Source: Actinomycetota bacterium
GTDB taxonomy: Bacteria; Actinomycetota; Geothermincolia; Geothermincolales; RBG-13-55-18
Direction: 5' to 3'
DNA length: 64,000 nucleotides
NCBI GenBank assembly: GCA_013178005.1
Contig: JABLXL010000009.1
Location: 1-64,000 of the forward strand
In this document: positions 8,340-16,398 of the stretch, piece by piece
Position numbering within the stretch: position 1 is the first letter of the stretch
Layout: the number at the start of each line of letters is the position of its first letter
Notes under the pieces: model-generated
Told to the model about the DNA's origin: nothing
Databases searched by the model: none
The model's input: only the letters and a program-made list of their open reading frames with translations
Program-made: the position numbers and the translations under genes

Positions 8340-9266
8340 TCAGCGAGCGGACTCAAGCAACTCGTCCAGGCGCAAGGGGGCGGGGCGCCCCTCCGCCTCC
8401 ACCAGGGCGATGGCGCCCTGTGGACAGGCGGCGCGGCAGGCGCCGCAGCCCATGCAGGCCTCGCGGTCCAGGACGGGGGGCTGGTGCTTGCCGCCGGGAG
8501 CGAGCGCCTCGAAGAGGCAGGCCTTGACGCACTTCCCGCAGCCGTTGCAGTCAGATGAGAAAGAGGGCTCCAGCCCTGAGTGGCCGTAGAAGGGCACGCC
8601 GTGGAAGCGGTGGGACTTCAGCGCCACGCAGCAGCACGGGCAGCAGTTGCATATGGCGTAGAAGCGGCCCCGGGTCACGTCCTTGAAGAAGGCGGCGTGC
8701 AGGCACCCGGCCTCGTCCGTCCGGCGCAGTATCTCCACCGCCTCCTCCGCCGTGACCCGCCGGCAGAACTCGGGCTGGTGGTCCAGGATGTAGCTGACGT
8801 AGGGCTCCCCGATGACCAGGCACACCTCGTCGGGCTGGCAGTGGTTGGGAGAGGTCATGCGGCAGACGCACTTGCAGGCGAGGATGGCGTCGGGATTCTC
8901 CAGCACGATGTCCCTGCACATGCTGAAGGGGATGATCTTCTCCAGGTCGCGCAGCTCGATGTTCTCGGAGACGGTCACCAGTTTCTGCGCCTCCTCCAGG
9001 GGCACCAGCTTGCCGTGGTAGGTCTCGGCGTAATGCCTCTTCATATGGCCGGGGATGCGGTGGGCGAAACCCGTCGCCAACCTCCCCATGCGGATATATT
9101 GCAGGGTGTGGCTCATGTAGAACATACCGTGCAGCCAGAGGTCGGGCCGGTGCCACCCCACCGACCTGATATAGGCGCGGGTGGACGGTTTCATGCGCGA
9201 GACCGCGAGGGCCCCCACTCCCGCCGCCAGTGCCGACAAGCCGATCGCCGCTTTCGCGCTCTTCAT
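8340..9266 (-). CDS. Cys-rich ferredoxin-type protein, paralogue A
   Basis: This 308-residue protein is one of five paralogues in the window (others start at 10890, 15913, 19699 and 49374). A hydrophobic N-terminal segment (residues 8-22) may anchor it. Residues 131-136 are CKCVCR, CLVIGE follows at 149-154, and CNCCPCCC lies at 206-213. Two 4Fe-4S ferredoxin motifs close the protein (CNGCGKCVKAC near 240 and CMGCGACRAACP near 272). The ferredoxin clusters imply electron transfer. The Cys-rich N-terminal module is not one I can name. AGGAGGGAGATC precedes the ATG. It appears monocistronic. Confidence 0.82.
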   Translation of the reverse strand: MKSAKAAIGLSALAAGVGALAVSRMKPSTRAYIRSVGWHRPDLWLHGMFYMSHTLQYIRMGRLATGFAHRIPGHMKRHYAETYHGKLVPLEEAQKLVTVSENIELRDLEKIIPFSMCRDIVLENPDAILACKCVCRMTSPNHCQPDEVCLVIGEPYVSYILDHQPEFCRRVTAEEAVEILRRTDEAGCLHAAFFKDVTRGRFYAICNCCPCCCVALKSHRFHGVPFYGHSGLEPSFSSDCNGCGKCVKACLFEALAPGGKHQPPVLDREACMGCGACRAACPQGAIALVEAEGRPAPLRLDELLESAR

Positions 9267-9627
9267 GATCTCCCTCCTGACCCCGTTTCCCCCTCCCAGG
9301 CGAAAGCGGTCGCCATGGCGCGTGCGCGCGCCCGCGTATCAAGATTACAACGTCCGGCGGGGAAAGCGAAGTCCTGGGAGACGTGGGGTTGTCTGGTGGG
9401 CGTTCGTTTTCTCTTCGAAGGTCAGGGACGTTTGCCAAGTCCTACCAACCCGGAAGAAGCCCACCGGGACAGCACCGCGTAGCGATGTCCGGCTTGGAAA
9501 GCGACATGGCATTACGCAGCCCGGTCCCGCGGCTATCCGTTTACGGAAGGGCCCGGCTCGAACGCCGGTCGCGGCGCGCGTTCTCCGGTTACCGGTAGGG
9601 GTGAATACGGGATGCAGGCGCCCCCCT
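9267..9627. other. Intergenic region between two ferredoxin-type paralogues
   Basis: No coding frame I would defend. It must contain the promoter of the leftward paralogue A and the 3' end of paralogue B. No clear hairpin or repeat was seen. Confidence 0.55.
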
Positions 9628-10890
9628 TCAGGGGCGTGCCTCGCGGCGGTATTTCCGAGCCACCTGCCAGGCCGACTTGAGCATCCCGGGCGCCTGCCCC
9701 GCGATCAGCGAGAACATGTTCTTCGGCGGGCGGTGGTGATCGGGAACCGGCATCATGGTCACCGCCTTCGCCTTGTCGCAGGTCACCGCGCATAACCCGC
9801 ACCCGATGCAGCGCTCCGGCAGGCGGCGGTACCCCTTGCCCTTGGTGTCCACGATAAGGGCCGCCGTGGGGCAGACCCTGGCGCACTTGCCGCAATGGGT
9901 GCACCGGGATGCGTCGACCGAGGGGATGAAATGCGGCGGCGCGATGACGCTGGGGCAGGCGAACTCCGTCACCAGGCGGAAACTGTAGCAGCAGCAGGCG
10001 CAGCATGAGCAGGAGGCCTGCCCCTTGCCCTCCTGCATGTTGATCACCCAGCTCACCAGCCCGTTCGCGGCGGCCTCGGCCTTTATCTCCAGGGCGTCCC
10101 TGCGGCTCACCTCCCGGTACCAGCCGTCGTTCACCCTCTTCTCCACCCATTCCCCCATCACCAAGCAGTTCGAGATGGGTTTGCCGCAGCCTTTCCCCAG
10201 CACCTCCGCCGACATGCGGCACTGGCAGTTGGTCACCGCGAACCTGTCGTAGCGCTCCAGGATCATCTCCAGCTTGTCATAGGGCATCGCCGACTGGCCG
10301 GCCTGTATCGCCTCGCTCAGCGGCACCACCCTCGCGCTGTTCATCTTGTAAGCCCGCTGGTAATCGAGCATCCAGCCGGTCATGAAGAGGTCCTCCCAGA
10401 GCTCGATGAAGCGCTTGTGCCAGTCGCTCAGGTTCTCCGGGTCGTGCCCCATGAGGGTCTCCTCGAATATCTCGCCCAGGATGCGCTTCATCTTGTAGCG
10501 TTTTTTGCCGCCGCTTCCGCTGCTGCCTATGGACCTCTTCTCCGTCTCCAGGCGGTTCAGGATGCCCTCCACCTCGGCCACCGGCCTTCCCTCGATCCTG
10601 GCCAGCTCGGCGCAGCTCGTTCCGCGGTAGGGGCGCAGGTGCCGGACCAGGGAAGCCTCCTCCTCCGTCCACAGGTGCTGGACGAAGGCCACCAGCTCGT
10701 CGCACAGGGGCGGGTTCGACAGGAGCGGGGTCGCGAGCGCCTGGGCCGCGTCGAGGCAGGCCTTGGGGACCCGCGGGTAATCGCCGGGCAGCCTGGGCTT
10801 GACCCGGTAGGGCCTGGGATCGGTGGGGCGGATGACGCCTTCCTCCACGACGACGAAACGCCGGGCCCCGCCTTCTTCCTGTGGTGCCAT
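9628..10890 (-). CDS. Cys-rich ferredoxin-type protein with extra N-terminal domain, paralogue B
   Basis: At 420 residues this is the longest of the five paralogues. The ATG at 10888-10890 has GGAGAG four bases upstream. Residues 60-150 form an extra domain with a winged-helix-like pattern (LVRHLRPYRGTSCAELA, then VEGILNRLETEKR), which could sense a signal or bind nucleic acid. The shared core follows: CQCR at 222-225, CLVMGE at 242-247, CSCCACCC at 294-301, then two 4Fe-4S motifs (CTHCGKCARVCP and CIGCGLCAVTC). No signal peptide is present, so it is probably cytoplasmic. The fusion suggests redox-linked regulation, but that is inference. Confidence 0.82.
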   Translation of the reverse strand: MAPQEEGGARRFVVVEEGVIRPTDPRPYRVKPRLPGDYPRVPKACLDAAQALATPLLSNPPLCDELVAFVQHLWTEEEASLVRHLRPYRGTSCAELARIEGRPVAEVEGILNRLETEKRSIGSSGSGGKKRYKMKRILGEIFEETLMGHDPENLSDWHKRFIELWEDLFMTGWMLDYQRAYKMNSARVVPLSEAIQAGQSAMPYDKLEMILERYDRFAVTNCQCRMSAEVLGKGCGKPISNCLVMGEWVEKRVNDGWYREVSRRDALEIKAEAAANGLVSWVINMQEGKGQASCSCCACCCYSFRLVTEFACPSVIAPPHFIPSVDASRCTHCGKCARVCPTAALIVDTKGKGYRRLPERCIGCGLCAVTCDKAKAVTMMPVPDHHRPPKNMFSLIAGQAPGMLKSAWQVARKYRREARP

Positions 10891-10959
10891 GACTCTCTCC
10901 AATCACTACGCTGCGCTTACGTTTATCTCTCACAAGCCATGTGGGCCAAAGGAGGCGGG

Positions 10960-11094
10960 TCACAACGCGACCCTGAACGGTATCTTCCACCGGTTAGTTA
11001 TCGCGTATCTGGGGTGCGTCAGCCAGGCGAACACGATCACCGGCGAGGAGAAGAGAAGGCCGAAGAGCATGCACTTGGGTCCGACGCCGAACAT
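10960..11094 (-). pseudogene. Truncated membrane-protein fragment (isoprenylcysteine methyltransferase-like N terminus)
   Basis: A 44-codon frame encodes MFGVGPKCMLFGLL followed by a hydrophobic helix and PRYAITNRW, then a stop. The pattern resembles the first helix of isoprenylcysteine carboxyl methyltransferase-type membrane proteins, which continue for 100 or more residues; nothing similar continues here in any frame. The frame also extends upstream without a clear start. It is probably a gene remnant, though a short membrane peptide is possible. Confidence 0.28.
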
Positions 11095-11481
11095 CGACCT
11101 GCGGGCGTTTCCTTCAGGCACCTCGCGGACCACTTCCTTTCCCTTGCCACTATACCAGAACCGTTCCGCCCCGTCCTCTCGGACGGCCCGGCCCCGGGTG
11201 CCACACACCTCAGGACCGGGAGATCCGCGCCGCGGCCATCCGGCTCCGAGCGTCGCGCAGAACTCCTGGGCTGGATGGAGGCCGGGGTTAAGAACAGGGC
11301 GGGGACTAACCGATAAGATAGTCGGCGGTTCGCGCGGCGCGGCACTCAAGAGAGGCGCGCGCGTCGCCCGCCACATGAACACATGCATCCTCAGGCATCC
11401 CGCCGAGCGGCGGAAGTGGCGGACCGCCACGTTCCTAATGGAAACAGGAGATATCGGAAGATAACGCGGCGGAGGTGGACG
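11095..11481. other. Intergenic region between divergent genes
   Basis: Nothing convincing beyond its expected promoters. Long open frames here lack ribosome sites and are Arg/Pro-rich, as expected of shadows in GC-rich DNA. Confidence 0.45.
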
Positions 11482-12924
11482 ATGGGAGGAAGGTGCTTGC
11501 CGGGGAATGGGGGCATGCAACGCTCCCGGCGCGGGCGAACCGGAGACAATTACGCGCGCGCAGGAAAGCGGCTTTTCGTCAGCATGTTTCTGGTAGCATG
11601 CCTGGTGGCGAGCGCGCCGGGCTGCGGAGATAAGAAAGGGGGTCGGGATATGCAACCCGCGTTGGAGGTTTCGCCCCAGCAGGTGCTCGTGGGCGACCCC
11701 GTCAGCATCAAGGTCACGGGGCTGTCGCCGGGCGAGATGGCCTCGCTCCGGGTATCCGGCCAGGACCAGTTCGGCAACACCTGGTCGGCCGAGGCTTCCT
11801 TCGAGGCGGACGAGACGGGGACCGTGGACACCTCTCGAGACGCTCCCACGGACGGATCCTACCAGGGAGTGGACCAGGCAGGGCTCTTCTGGTCCATGGT
11901 CTGCGCCCCCGCGGGGGAGATGGTATCGCCCTTCGCCGCCATCACCACCTATGTCGTCTCCCTGAGCCTGGACGGACAGGAAGTGGCAAGCCAGGAGGTC
12001 CAGCGGGTGGTGGACGTCGACCTGAAGAAGGAGAACCTGAGCGACCCCGTGGTGGGAGTTTTCATAACGCCGAAAGAGATAGAGGAACCCACGCCGGCGT
12101 TGATCGTCCTGGGCGGGTCCGAGGGCGGTTACAACGAGCGCTGGGCGACGGTCATCGCCTCCAAGACGCGCATGCCCACCTTGGCCTTGGCCTACTTCGG
12201 GGCCCCGGGACTGTCCCAGACCCTGGAGAACATCCCCCTGGAGATCGTGGAAAAGGCCATAGCGTGGCTCAACCAGCAGGAGGTCGTCGCCAAGGACAGG
12301 ATCGGCGTCGTCGGGGCGTCGCGGGGAGGAGAGCTGGCCATGCTGGCCGCCTCGCTCTTCCCCCAGGTGAAGGCGGTGGTGGGATACACTCCCAGCGGCG
12401 TCATCTGGGGAGGGATCGGCGAGGGGGACGCCCCGGCGTGGACCTACCGCGGCGAGGCCTTTCCCTACCTCAGGACGATGTTTAGCGAGGAGCAGGAGAG
12501 GCTATTCCGCGAAGCCCAGGAGAAGGGGACGCCCTACCTCGACGCGCCCTCCTTCGAATATAGCCTACAGCAGCAGAGCTCGCTCGTTGAGAAGGCCACC
12601 ATACCGGTGGAGCGCTCGCAGGCGGCGTTCCTGCTCATCGGCAACCCCGGGGACGGGGTGTGGCCGTCCGATAAGCTCTCCCGCATAGCCATCGACCGCC
12701 TGGACGCTCACGGTTACCCGCGAGCCCACCAGCTGCTCTCCTACGAGGACGGGGGGCACATGCTCATCCCCTACCCCTTCTTCCCCACCACCATGCGCCA
12801 GTTCTACCTGCCGACGGTCAGGGTCTGGGAAGGCTTAGGGGGGACGGCGGAGGGCGCCGCCAGGGCCGCGGAGGATTCCTGGCCCAAGGTGTTGGAGTTC
12901 CTCCGGGACGAGCTGGGGACTTGA
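11482..12924 (+). CDS. Exported BAAT-family acyltransferase/thioesterase lipoprotein
   Basis: The ATG at 11482 has GGAGGT five bases upstream; a second in-frame ATG at 11515 is possible. The 480-residue product has an Arg/Lys-rich N terminus, a hydrophobic segment and a lipobox-like ASAPGC, so it is probably a lipoprotein. An N-terminal beta-sandwich like the acyl-CoA thioester hydrolase / bile acid-CoA:amino acid N-acyltransferase (BAAT) N-domain precedes an alpha/beta-hydrolase domain. Likely catalytic residues are Ser280 (GASRGG), Asp391 (GDGVWPS) and His426 (GGHMLIPY). Animal BAAT uses Cys; Ser is typical of thioesterases in the family. Export is odd, because the usual acyl-CoA substrates are cytoplasmic. 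Confidence 0.85.
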   Translation: MGGRCLPGNGGMQRSRRGRTGDNYARAGKRLFVSMFLVACLVASAPGCGDKKGGRDMQPALEVSPQQVLVGDPVSIKVTGLSPGEMASLRVSGQDQFGNTWSAEASFEADETGTVDTSRDAPTDGSYQGVDQAGLFWSMVCAPAGEMVSPFAAITTYVVSLSLDGQEVASQEVQRVVDVDLKKENLSDPVVGVFITPKEIEEPTPALIVLGGSEGGYNERWATVIASKTRMPTLALAYFGAPGLSQTLENIPLEIVEKAIAWLNQQEVVAKDRIGVVGASRGGELAMLAASLFPQVKAVVGYTPSGVIWGGIGEGDAPAWTYRGEAFPYLRTMFSEEQERLFREAQEKGTPYLDAPSFEYSLQQQSSLVEKATIPVERSQAAFLLIGNPGDGVWPSDKLSRIAIDRLDAHGYPRAHQLLSYEDGGHMLIPYPFFPTTMRQFYLPTVRVWEGLGGTAEGAARAAEDSWPKVLEFLRDELGT

Positions 12925-13035
12925 AGCATGGTTCGTGCACCTTTGGGGTGAACAAGCCGACGCCCCGGGGACCGGTTCTTAATGCGTTCCCGGGTCTTGA
13001 AGTGTGATGCGTGTTTCTTCTGTGCGAACAAGCCG
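12918..13035 (+). repeat. Imperfect direct repeat that includes the end of the preceding gene
   Basis: Bases 12918-12959, which contain the last codons and stop of the BAAT-type gene, recur at 12994-13035 with about 30 of 42 bases identical. Both copies read G.CTTGAAG at the start and GAACAAGCCG at the end. The copies are 76 bases apart. The similarity is modest but extended. Confidence 0.45.
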
Positions 13036-13262
13036 CGCTATCGTTTGGCCGAAGCGGCTGATTACCAATTATTGGGTATCTTCGTACAGGTATGGTTCTT
13101 CCACCGCCGACATCTCATCTCCGGTATCGAGCGCAGAATAGCATCGCGAGAAAAATAATATAAGGCGGCGGACCTCGATCATGGGCATATGCCTTCCCCC
13201 ATCGGGATATAATGGCACTGGCGCGGCGCGATGGGCTGAGGATGAAGAGCGAGGTGATGGGG

Positions 13263-13796
13263 ATGGCGGATATGCCGGACTACGAGAGATACCCGGTCAG
13301 CGAGGAGGAGATGGGCAAGCGCTACCGCAACTGGACGGAGGCGCTCGCCAGGTTCGTGGTCACCCTCTACCGCGTCGGCAAGGAGGTGGGGGGAGAGGCC
13401 TTCGTGGACAGGCTGCGGGACGAGTTCTACCGCCAGGGCAAGAAGGGCGCCCACATGTGGATGGCCCTCTCCGGCAGCAGCCCCGAGGACTTCGTGGACT
13501 GCATGGGCCTCCCCAAGCTGCAGGACACCATCGACGATTCCTTCGCCAACTTCTGGGACGGCTACGTGGAGAACACGCCCCAGGCCTTCGAGAAGGAGCT
13601 CAAGACATGCCCGGTGGCGAGGATCTGGTCGCGGGAGCCCGACCTGTGCGAGGTGATGCTGGGCGCTTCCCTGGTGGGGATGCTCGAGGAGCTGAACCCC
13701 GCCTTCGTGACGGAGGGCTTCAGCAGGCTGCTGACCAAGGGAGACCCGGTATGCCGCTTCCGCGTGGAGCTGAAAGAGGGTGGGGATGAGGGATAA
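13263..13796 (+). CDS. ATC-hydrolase-like protein
   Basis: Several in-frame starts exist (13212, 13242, 13257, 13263, 13272). I chose 13263 because GAGGTG lies six bases before it; the product is then 177 residues. The alpha-helical protein ends with FVTEGFSRLLTKGDPVCRF, which resembles the C-terminal 'GD..C.f' motif of the L-2-amino-thiazoline-4-carboxylate hydrolase family (PF14196). In many bacteria that family marks proteins of unknown substrate. A possible -10 element TATAAT lies at 13208. It stands alone. Confidence 0.6.
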   Translation: MADMPDYERYPVSEEEMGKRYRNWTEALARFVVTLYRVGKEVGGEAFVDRLRDEFYRQGKKGAHMWMALSGSSPEDFVDCMGLPKLQDTIDDSFANFWDGYVENTPQAFEKELKTCPVARIWSREPDLCEVMLGASLVGMLEELNPAFVTEGFSRLLTKGDPVCRFRVELKEGGDEG

Positions 13797-14147
13797 GGCG
13801 GCGGCGGTGCGCATCGCCGGGGGCATCCTCATGGGATGACGGCGCCGCGCCCGCCGGCGGCTATACCCCGCTCTCCCAACACGCGTCATCGGCATTGATC
13901 GTTTTCCATCCCGCCTCCGTGACAGCTCGGTCCAGGGCCGCCTAGCGTCCCTTTCTGTTCTCTTCTTACGCTTCCCTCCAGCGTCATGTATCAAACTAGA
14001 CGACGCGTTTCTCGGATCGTCATCTCGCGGGAAAGACGAGCGGATGGAAGCAATGGTGAGGTCTCGCGGCCCGATCCCTTTAACCAGCTTCCTGTGGCGG
14101 TCCAGATCATAACCGTGATATGGGAACGTGCGTGGGAGACGGCGCTT
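13797..14147. other. Intergenic region before the convergent HEPN gene
   Basis: No coding frame, repeat or hairpin that I can defend. Confidence 0.5.
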
Positions 14148-14576
14148 TCAAGGACCCCGGCGTCGCGGCTTGGTTTCCTCGGGGAGGCGTTTCAGGATCG
14201 CCTCGTAAACCTGCTTGGCGAGCGTCAAAGCCTCTTCCGCCTCCTGCGAGGTTGGCTCCTCGAGCTCTCCGGGATAGCGGAACTTCCACGCATACTCCGT
14301 CAGAACTGCCGCTTTTCGGAGCAAGGTCTCCAAGGTGCTATCCAGCTTGGAGCATTGCTCTCCCAGCTCCACGAGATTGTGGGTCTTCCGAAAGGGAACG
14401 TCATTCCACGATAAGAACCCCTTCAGCGATTTTTCTACCAGTTGCTGGGCGTGGAAAACGATATCCGGCGTGATCGGAGGGTCCGCGGTCAGCTCGTATT
14501 CCGCCGCCCTCATATCCACTTCGGCTTTCGCCAGCCAGCTCCTGACCTCTTCGATCCTGACCGGATCATGCGGCAT
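14148..14576 (-). CDS. HEPN-domain protein of a MNT-HEPN pair
   Basis: The 142-residue protein begins WLAKAEVDMRAAEYEL and continues VFHAQQLVEKSLKGFL, the classic opening of HEPN domains, and it has RKTHNLVELG near residue 70. HEPN proteins paired with minimal nucleotidyltransferases act as toxins or stress RNases that the partner modifies. The strict RX4-6H RNase motif of the best-studied HepT proteins is not obvious here; the KTHNL form belongs to the other HEPN subgroup, so RNase activity is uncertain. The ATG at 14576 lies inside the end of the upstream nucleotidyltransferase gene (11-base overlap), showing translational coupling. Confidence 0.85.
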   Translation of the reverse strand: MPHDPVRIEEVRSWLAKAEVDMRAAEYELTADPPITPDIVFHAQQLVEKSLKGFLSWNDVPFRKTHNLVELGEQCSKLDSTLETLLRKAAVLTEYAWKFRYPGELEEPTSQEAEEALTLAKQVYEAILKRLPEETKPRRRGP

Positions 14577-14901
14577 ACAGGATTCTCCCCTCCTCCGCGA
14601 TGGTAGCAGAAAGAGAAGCCTTGAGATGCAAGCGGCTCTCGAAATAGCTCCTTGTCCAGACCAGAACGTCCGCGGCTGTGCCAGTGCCCCACAACCTTTC
14701 GTAGGCGAGATGACTGCGCCTGCGCTCTGGCGGGGCATCATCCGGCACGATGACCAATAGATCGTAGTCGCTTTCGGGCCCGACATCTCCCCTGGCCATG
14801 GACCCGAATAGATATATCCGATCAGGTTGATATGCCTCTATGAGGCGGCGGACTATCTCGTCGAGAACGGCATCCCGTGATGACCCTGAAATTTTTCCCA
14901 T
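14566..14901 (-). CDS. Minimal nucleotidyltransferase of a MNT-HEPN pair
   Basis: The 111-residue protein has the polymerase-beta-like active site GSMARGDVGPESDYDLLV, which fits the GS-X10-DxD motif of MntA-type antitoxins, preceded by a short helix (LIEAYQPDRIYLF). Such enzymes inactivate their HEPN partner by adding AMP or oligoAMP to it. The third catalytic carboxylate may lie in ADVLVWTRS. Order nucleotidyltransferase then HEPN is common. The pair is isolated between unrelated genes, as expected of a mobile toxin-antitoxin-like cassette. Confidence 0.88.
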   Translation of the reverse strand: MGKISGSSRDAVLDEIVRRLIEAYQPDRIYLFGSMARGDVGPESDYDLLVIVPDDAPPERRRSHLAYERLWGTGTAADVLVWTRSYFESRLHLKASLSATIAEEGRILYAA

Positions 14902-15073
14902 CGAACCGACTCCTTTCGCTGGCTCTCATTTTAGCATGTCAGGGCGGCTTTTAAACGCCAGGACGGATTCCGATGAAAATGATAAAACCCGAGGACCTTT
15001 AATGGGAGACGACTTCGTAGGGCGCTGGAATAATCTCGCTTTTCAAAGCATATTCGTTCCCTCAGCCGATTCT

Positions 15074-15913
15074 TCAGCCGTCGGAGCCGATGTCCACCCG
15101 CTTGCCCAGGCGCTCCAGGCACAGGCGTGCATAATCCGGGTCCTCCACGCGGACGCGGATGGCCCCGCGGGGACAGGCGGCTGCGCAGCGTCCGCAGGCC
15201 TTGCAGTCGTCCCCGATGACGGCGCGCCCGCCGTCCAGGCGGAGTTGTGAGAAGATGCAGTAATCCTGGCATGCCCCGCATCCGTCGCAGCCCTCTCCCA
15301 CCTCGACGCTGACCCCCTCCAGCCTTACCATTATGCGCATCGCCTCGGGCTGCAGGTGCGGCAACAAGCCGATAAGGCAGCAGCAGGAGCAGCAGAAGCA
15401 GACGGTCATGAAGTGCCGGTAGTCGCTGACCCCGAAGGCGCGGGCGTCCACCCAGGACTGCCCGATACAGGGGACCAGGCCGGAGGATACCGCCCTGCGC
15501 AGGTGCTCCCGGGCTTCCTCAACGCTGGCCTCGCGCCCCATGGCCGGGTCCAGCTGGCGGGTACCCTCCCCCAGGAAGAGACAGCCGATGCCGGGGTCGT
15601 GTTCTGTGCAGCCCGTGGAGGAGCGGCAGAAGCAGTGGTCCACGATAAAGCGCCGCGAGGCCCGCTCGATCAAGCCCTCCACTATCGATTCGGGGACGCA
15701 CGAATCCGGGGGCACCGTTACGCTCTCGCCCACGGGGATGCAGCTGAAGGTGTTCCCCCGCATGATGGAGGCGCTGATGCGGTCCACCGGCCAGACCCCT
15801 CCCAGCCAGCGGAGCACTCGCCGGTACCTGCGGGCCAGCCCCACCGGGCTCATGGGGAACCTGAAGTTGTCGAAGACAAGCTTGCGCAGGGTCATAGGCA
15901 CGTGCTCCCGCAT
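15074..15913 (-). CDS. Cys-rich ferredoxin-type protein, paralogue C
   Basis: This 279-residue paralogue has CFCR at 94-97, GCLFLGEG near 110, a VEEAREH segment, CFCCSCCC at 172-179 and two C-terminal cluster motifs (CDGCGACQDYC and CKACGRCAAACP). It groups with paralogues D and E, with which it shares the spacer pattern GC.F.GEG...-DP..GR-.S.EEA and the GVS...HF.TVCFCC block. An ATG six codons downstream also has a GGGAG site, so the start is uncertain. No signal peptide is evident; the N-terminal 40 residues are basic and amphipathic and may contact a membrane. It has no operon partner. Confidence 0.82.
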   Translation of the reverse strand: MREHVPMTLRKLVFDNFRFPMSPVGLARRYRRVLRWLGGVWPVDRISASIMRGNTFSCIPVGESVTVPPDSCVPESIVEGLIERASRRFIVDHCFCRSSTGCTEHDPGIGCLFLGEGTRQLDPAMGREASVEEAREHLRRAVSSGLVPCIGQSWVDARAFGVSDYRHFMTVCFCCSCCCLIGLLPHLQPEAMRIMVRLEGVSVEVGEGCDGCGACQDYCIFSQLRLDGGRAVIGDDCKACGRCAAACPRGAIRVRVEDPDYARLCLERLGKRVDIGSDG

Positions 15914-16120
15914 GCTGACTTACCTGCTGCGGAATCTCTCATATGCACCTCCTGGTGCTGATATTCTACCAACAAGTGAGCGTGTTGCGCCTTGCCGTTG
16001 TTTCCTGCATAGCATGGAGAGTACTGCTGTCTTCGGGGAGAAGATGATTTGCCGGTACCCGAGCCTACGACCTTCGCGGAGTATATTTCGATCCAATAGA
16101 CGTATTGAGCTTAAGGACCA

Positions 16121-16147
16121 TTAAAATGCGAGGCCTTTCGGCCTCGC
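16121..16147 (-). terminator. Intrinsic terminator of tRNA-Asn
   Basis: An 8-bp perfect stem (16128-16135 with 16140-16147, GCGAGGCC/GGCCTCGC, four-base loop) lies nine bases past the tRNA end and is followed on the minus strand by ATTTTAA. Confidence 0.8.
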
Positions 16148-16156
16148 TTGGTTTGC

Positions 16157-16232
16157 TGGCTCCCCGGGAGGGACTCGAACCCCCAACCTAGTGGTTAACA
16201 GCCACCCGCTCTACCGGTTGAGCTACCGGGGA
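16157..16232 (-). tRNA. tRNA-Asn (GTT)
   Basis: The 76-base gene folds as a cloverleaf with the 7-bp acceptor stem TCCCCGG/CCGGGGA, D-arm AGCTCAACCGGTAGAGC, anticodon loop CTGTTAA (anticodon GTT, Asn), a T-arm containing GGTTCGAGTCC, discriminator G and an encoded CCA. It is transcribed alone and is followed by an intrinsic terminator. Confidence 0.97.
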
Positions 16233-16398
16233 ATGAACTCTCCTTGACGCGCTTTTACCTGCTATTTTATTTTTCCGCTCCCGTCGCGCGATTTCAAATT
16301 ATATGATACCACGCGGTTGGGAACAAGCCGCACTCGGGATGGCAGTGGGATAATAGGATGTGACGTGTTTTGGCCATGCGGAGGAGGAAGGACATCCT

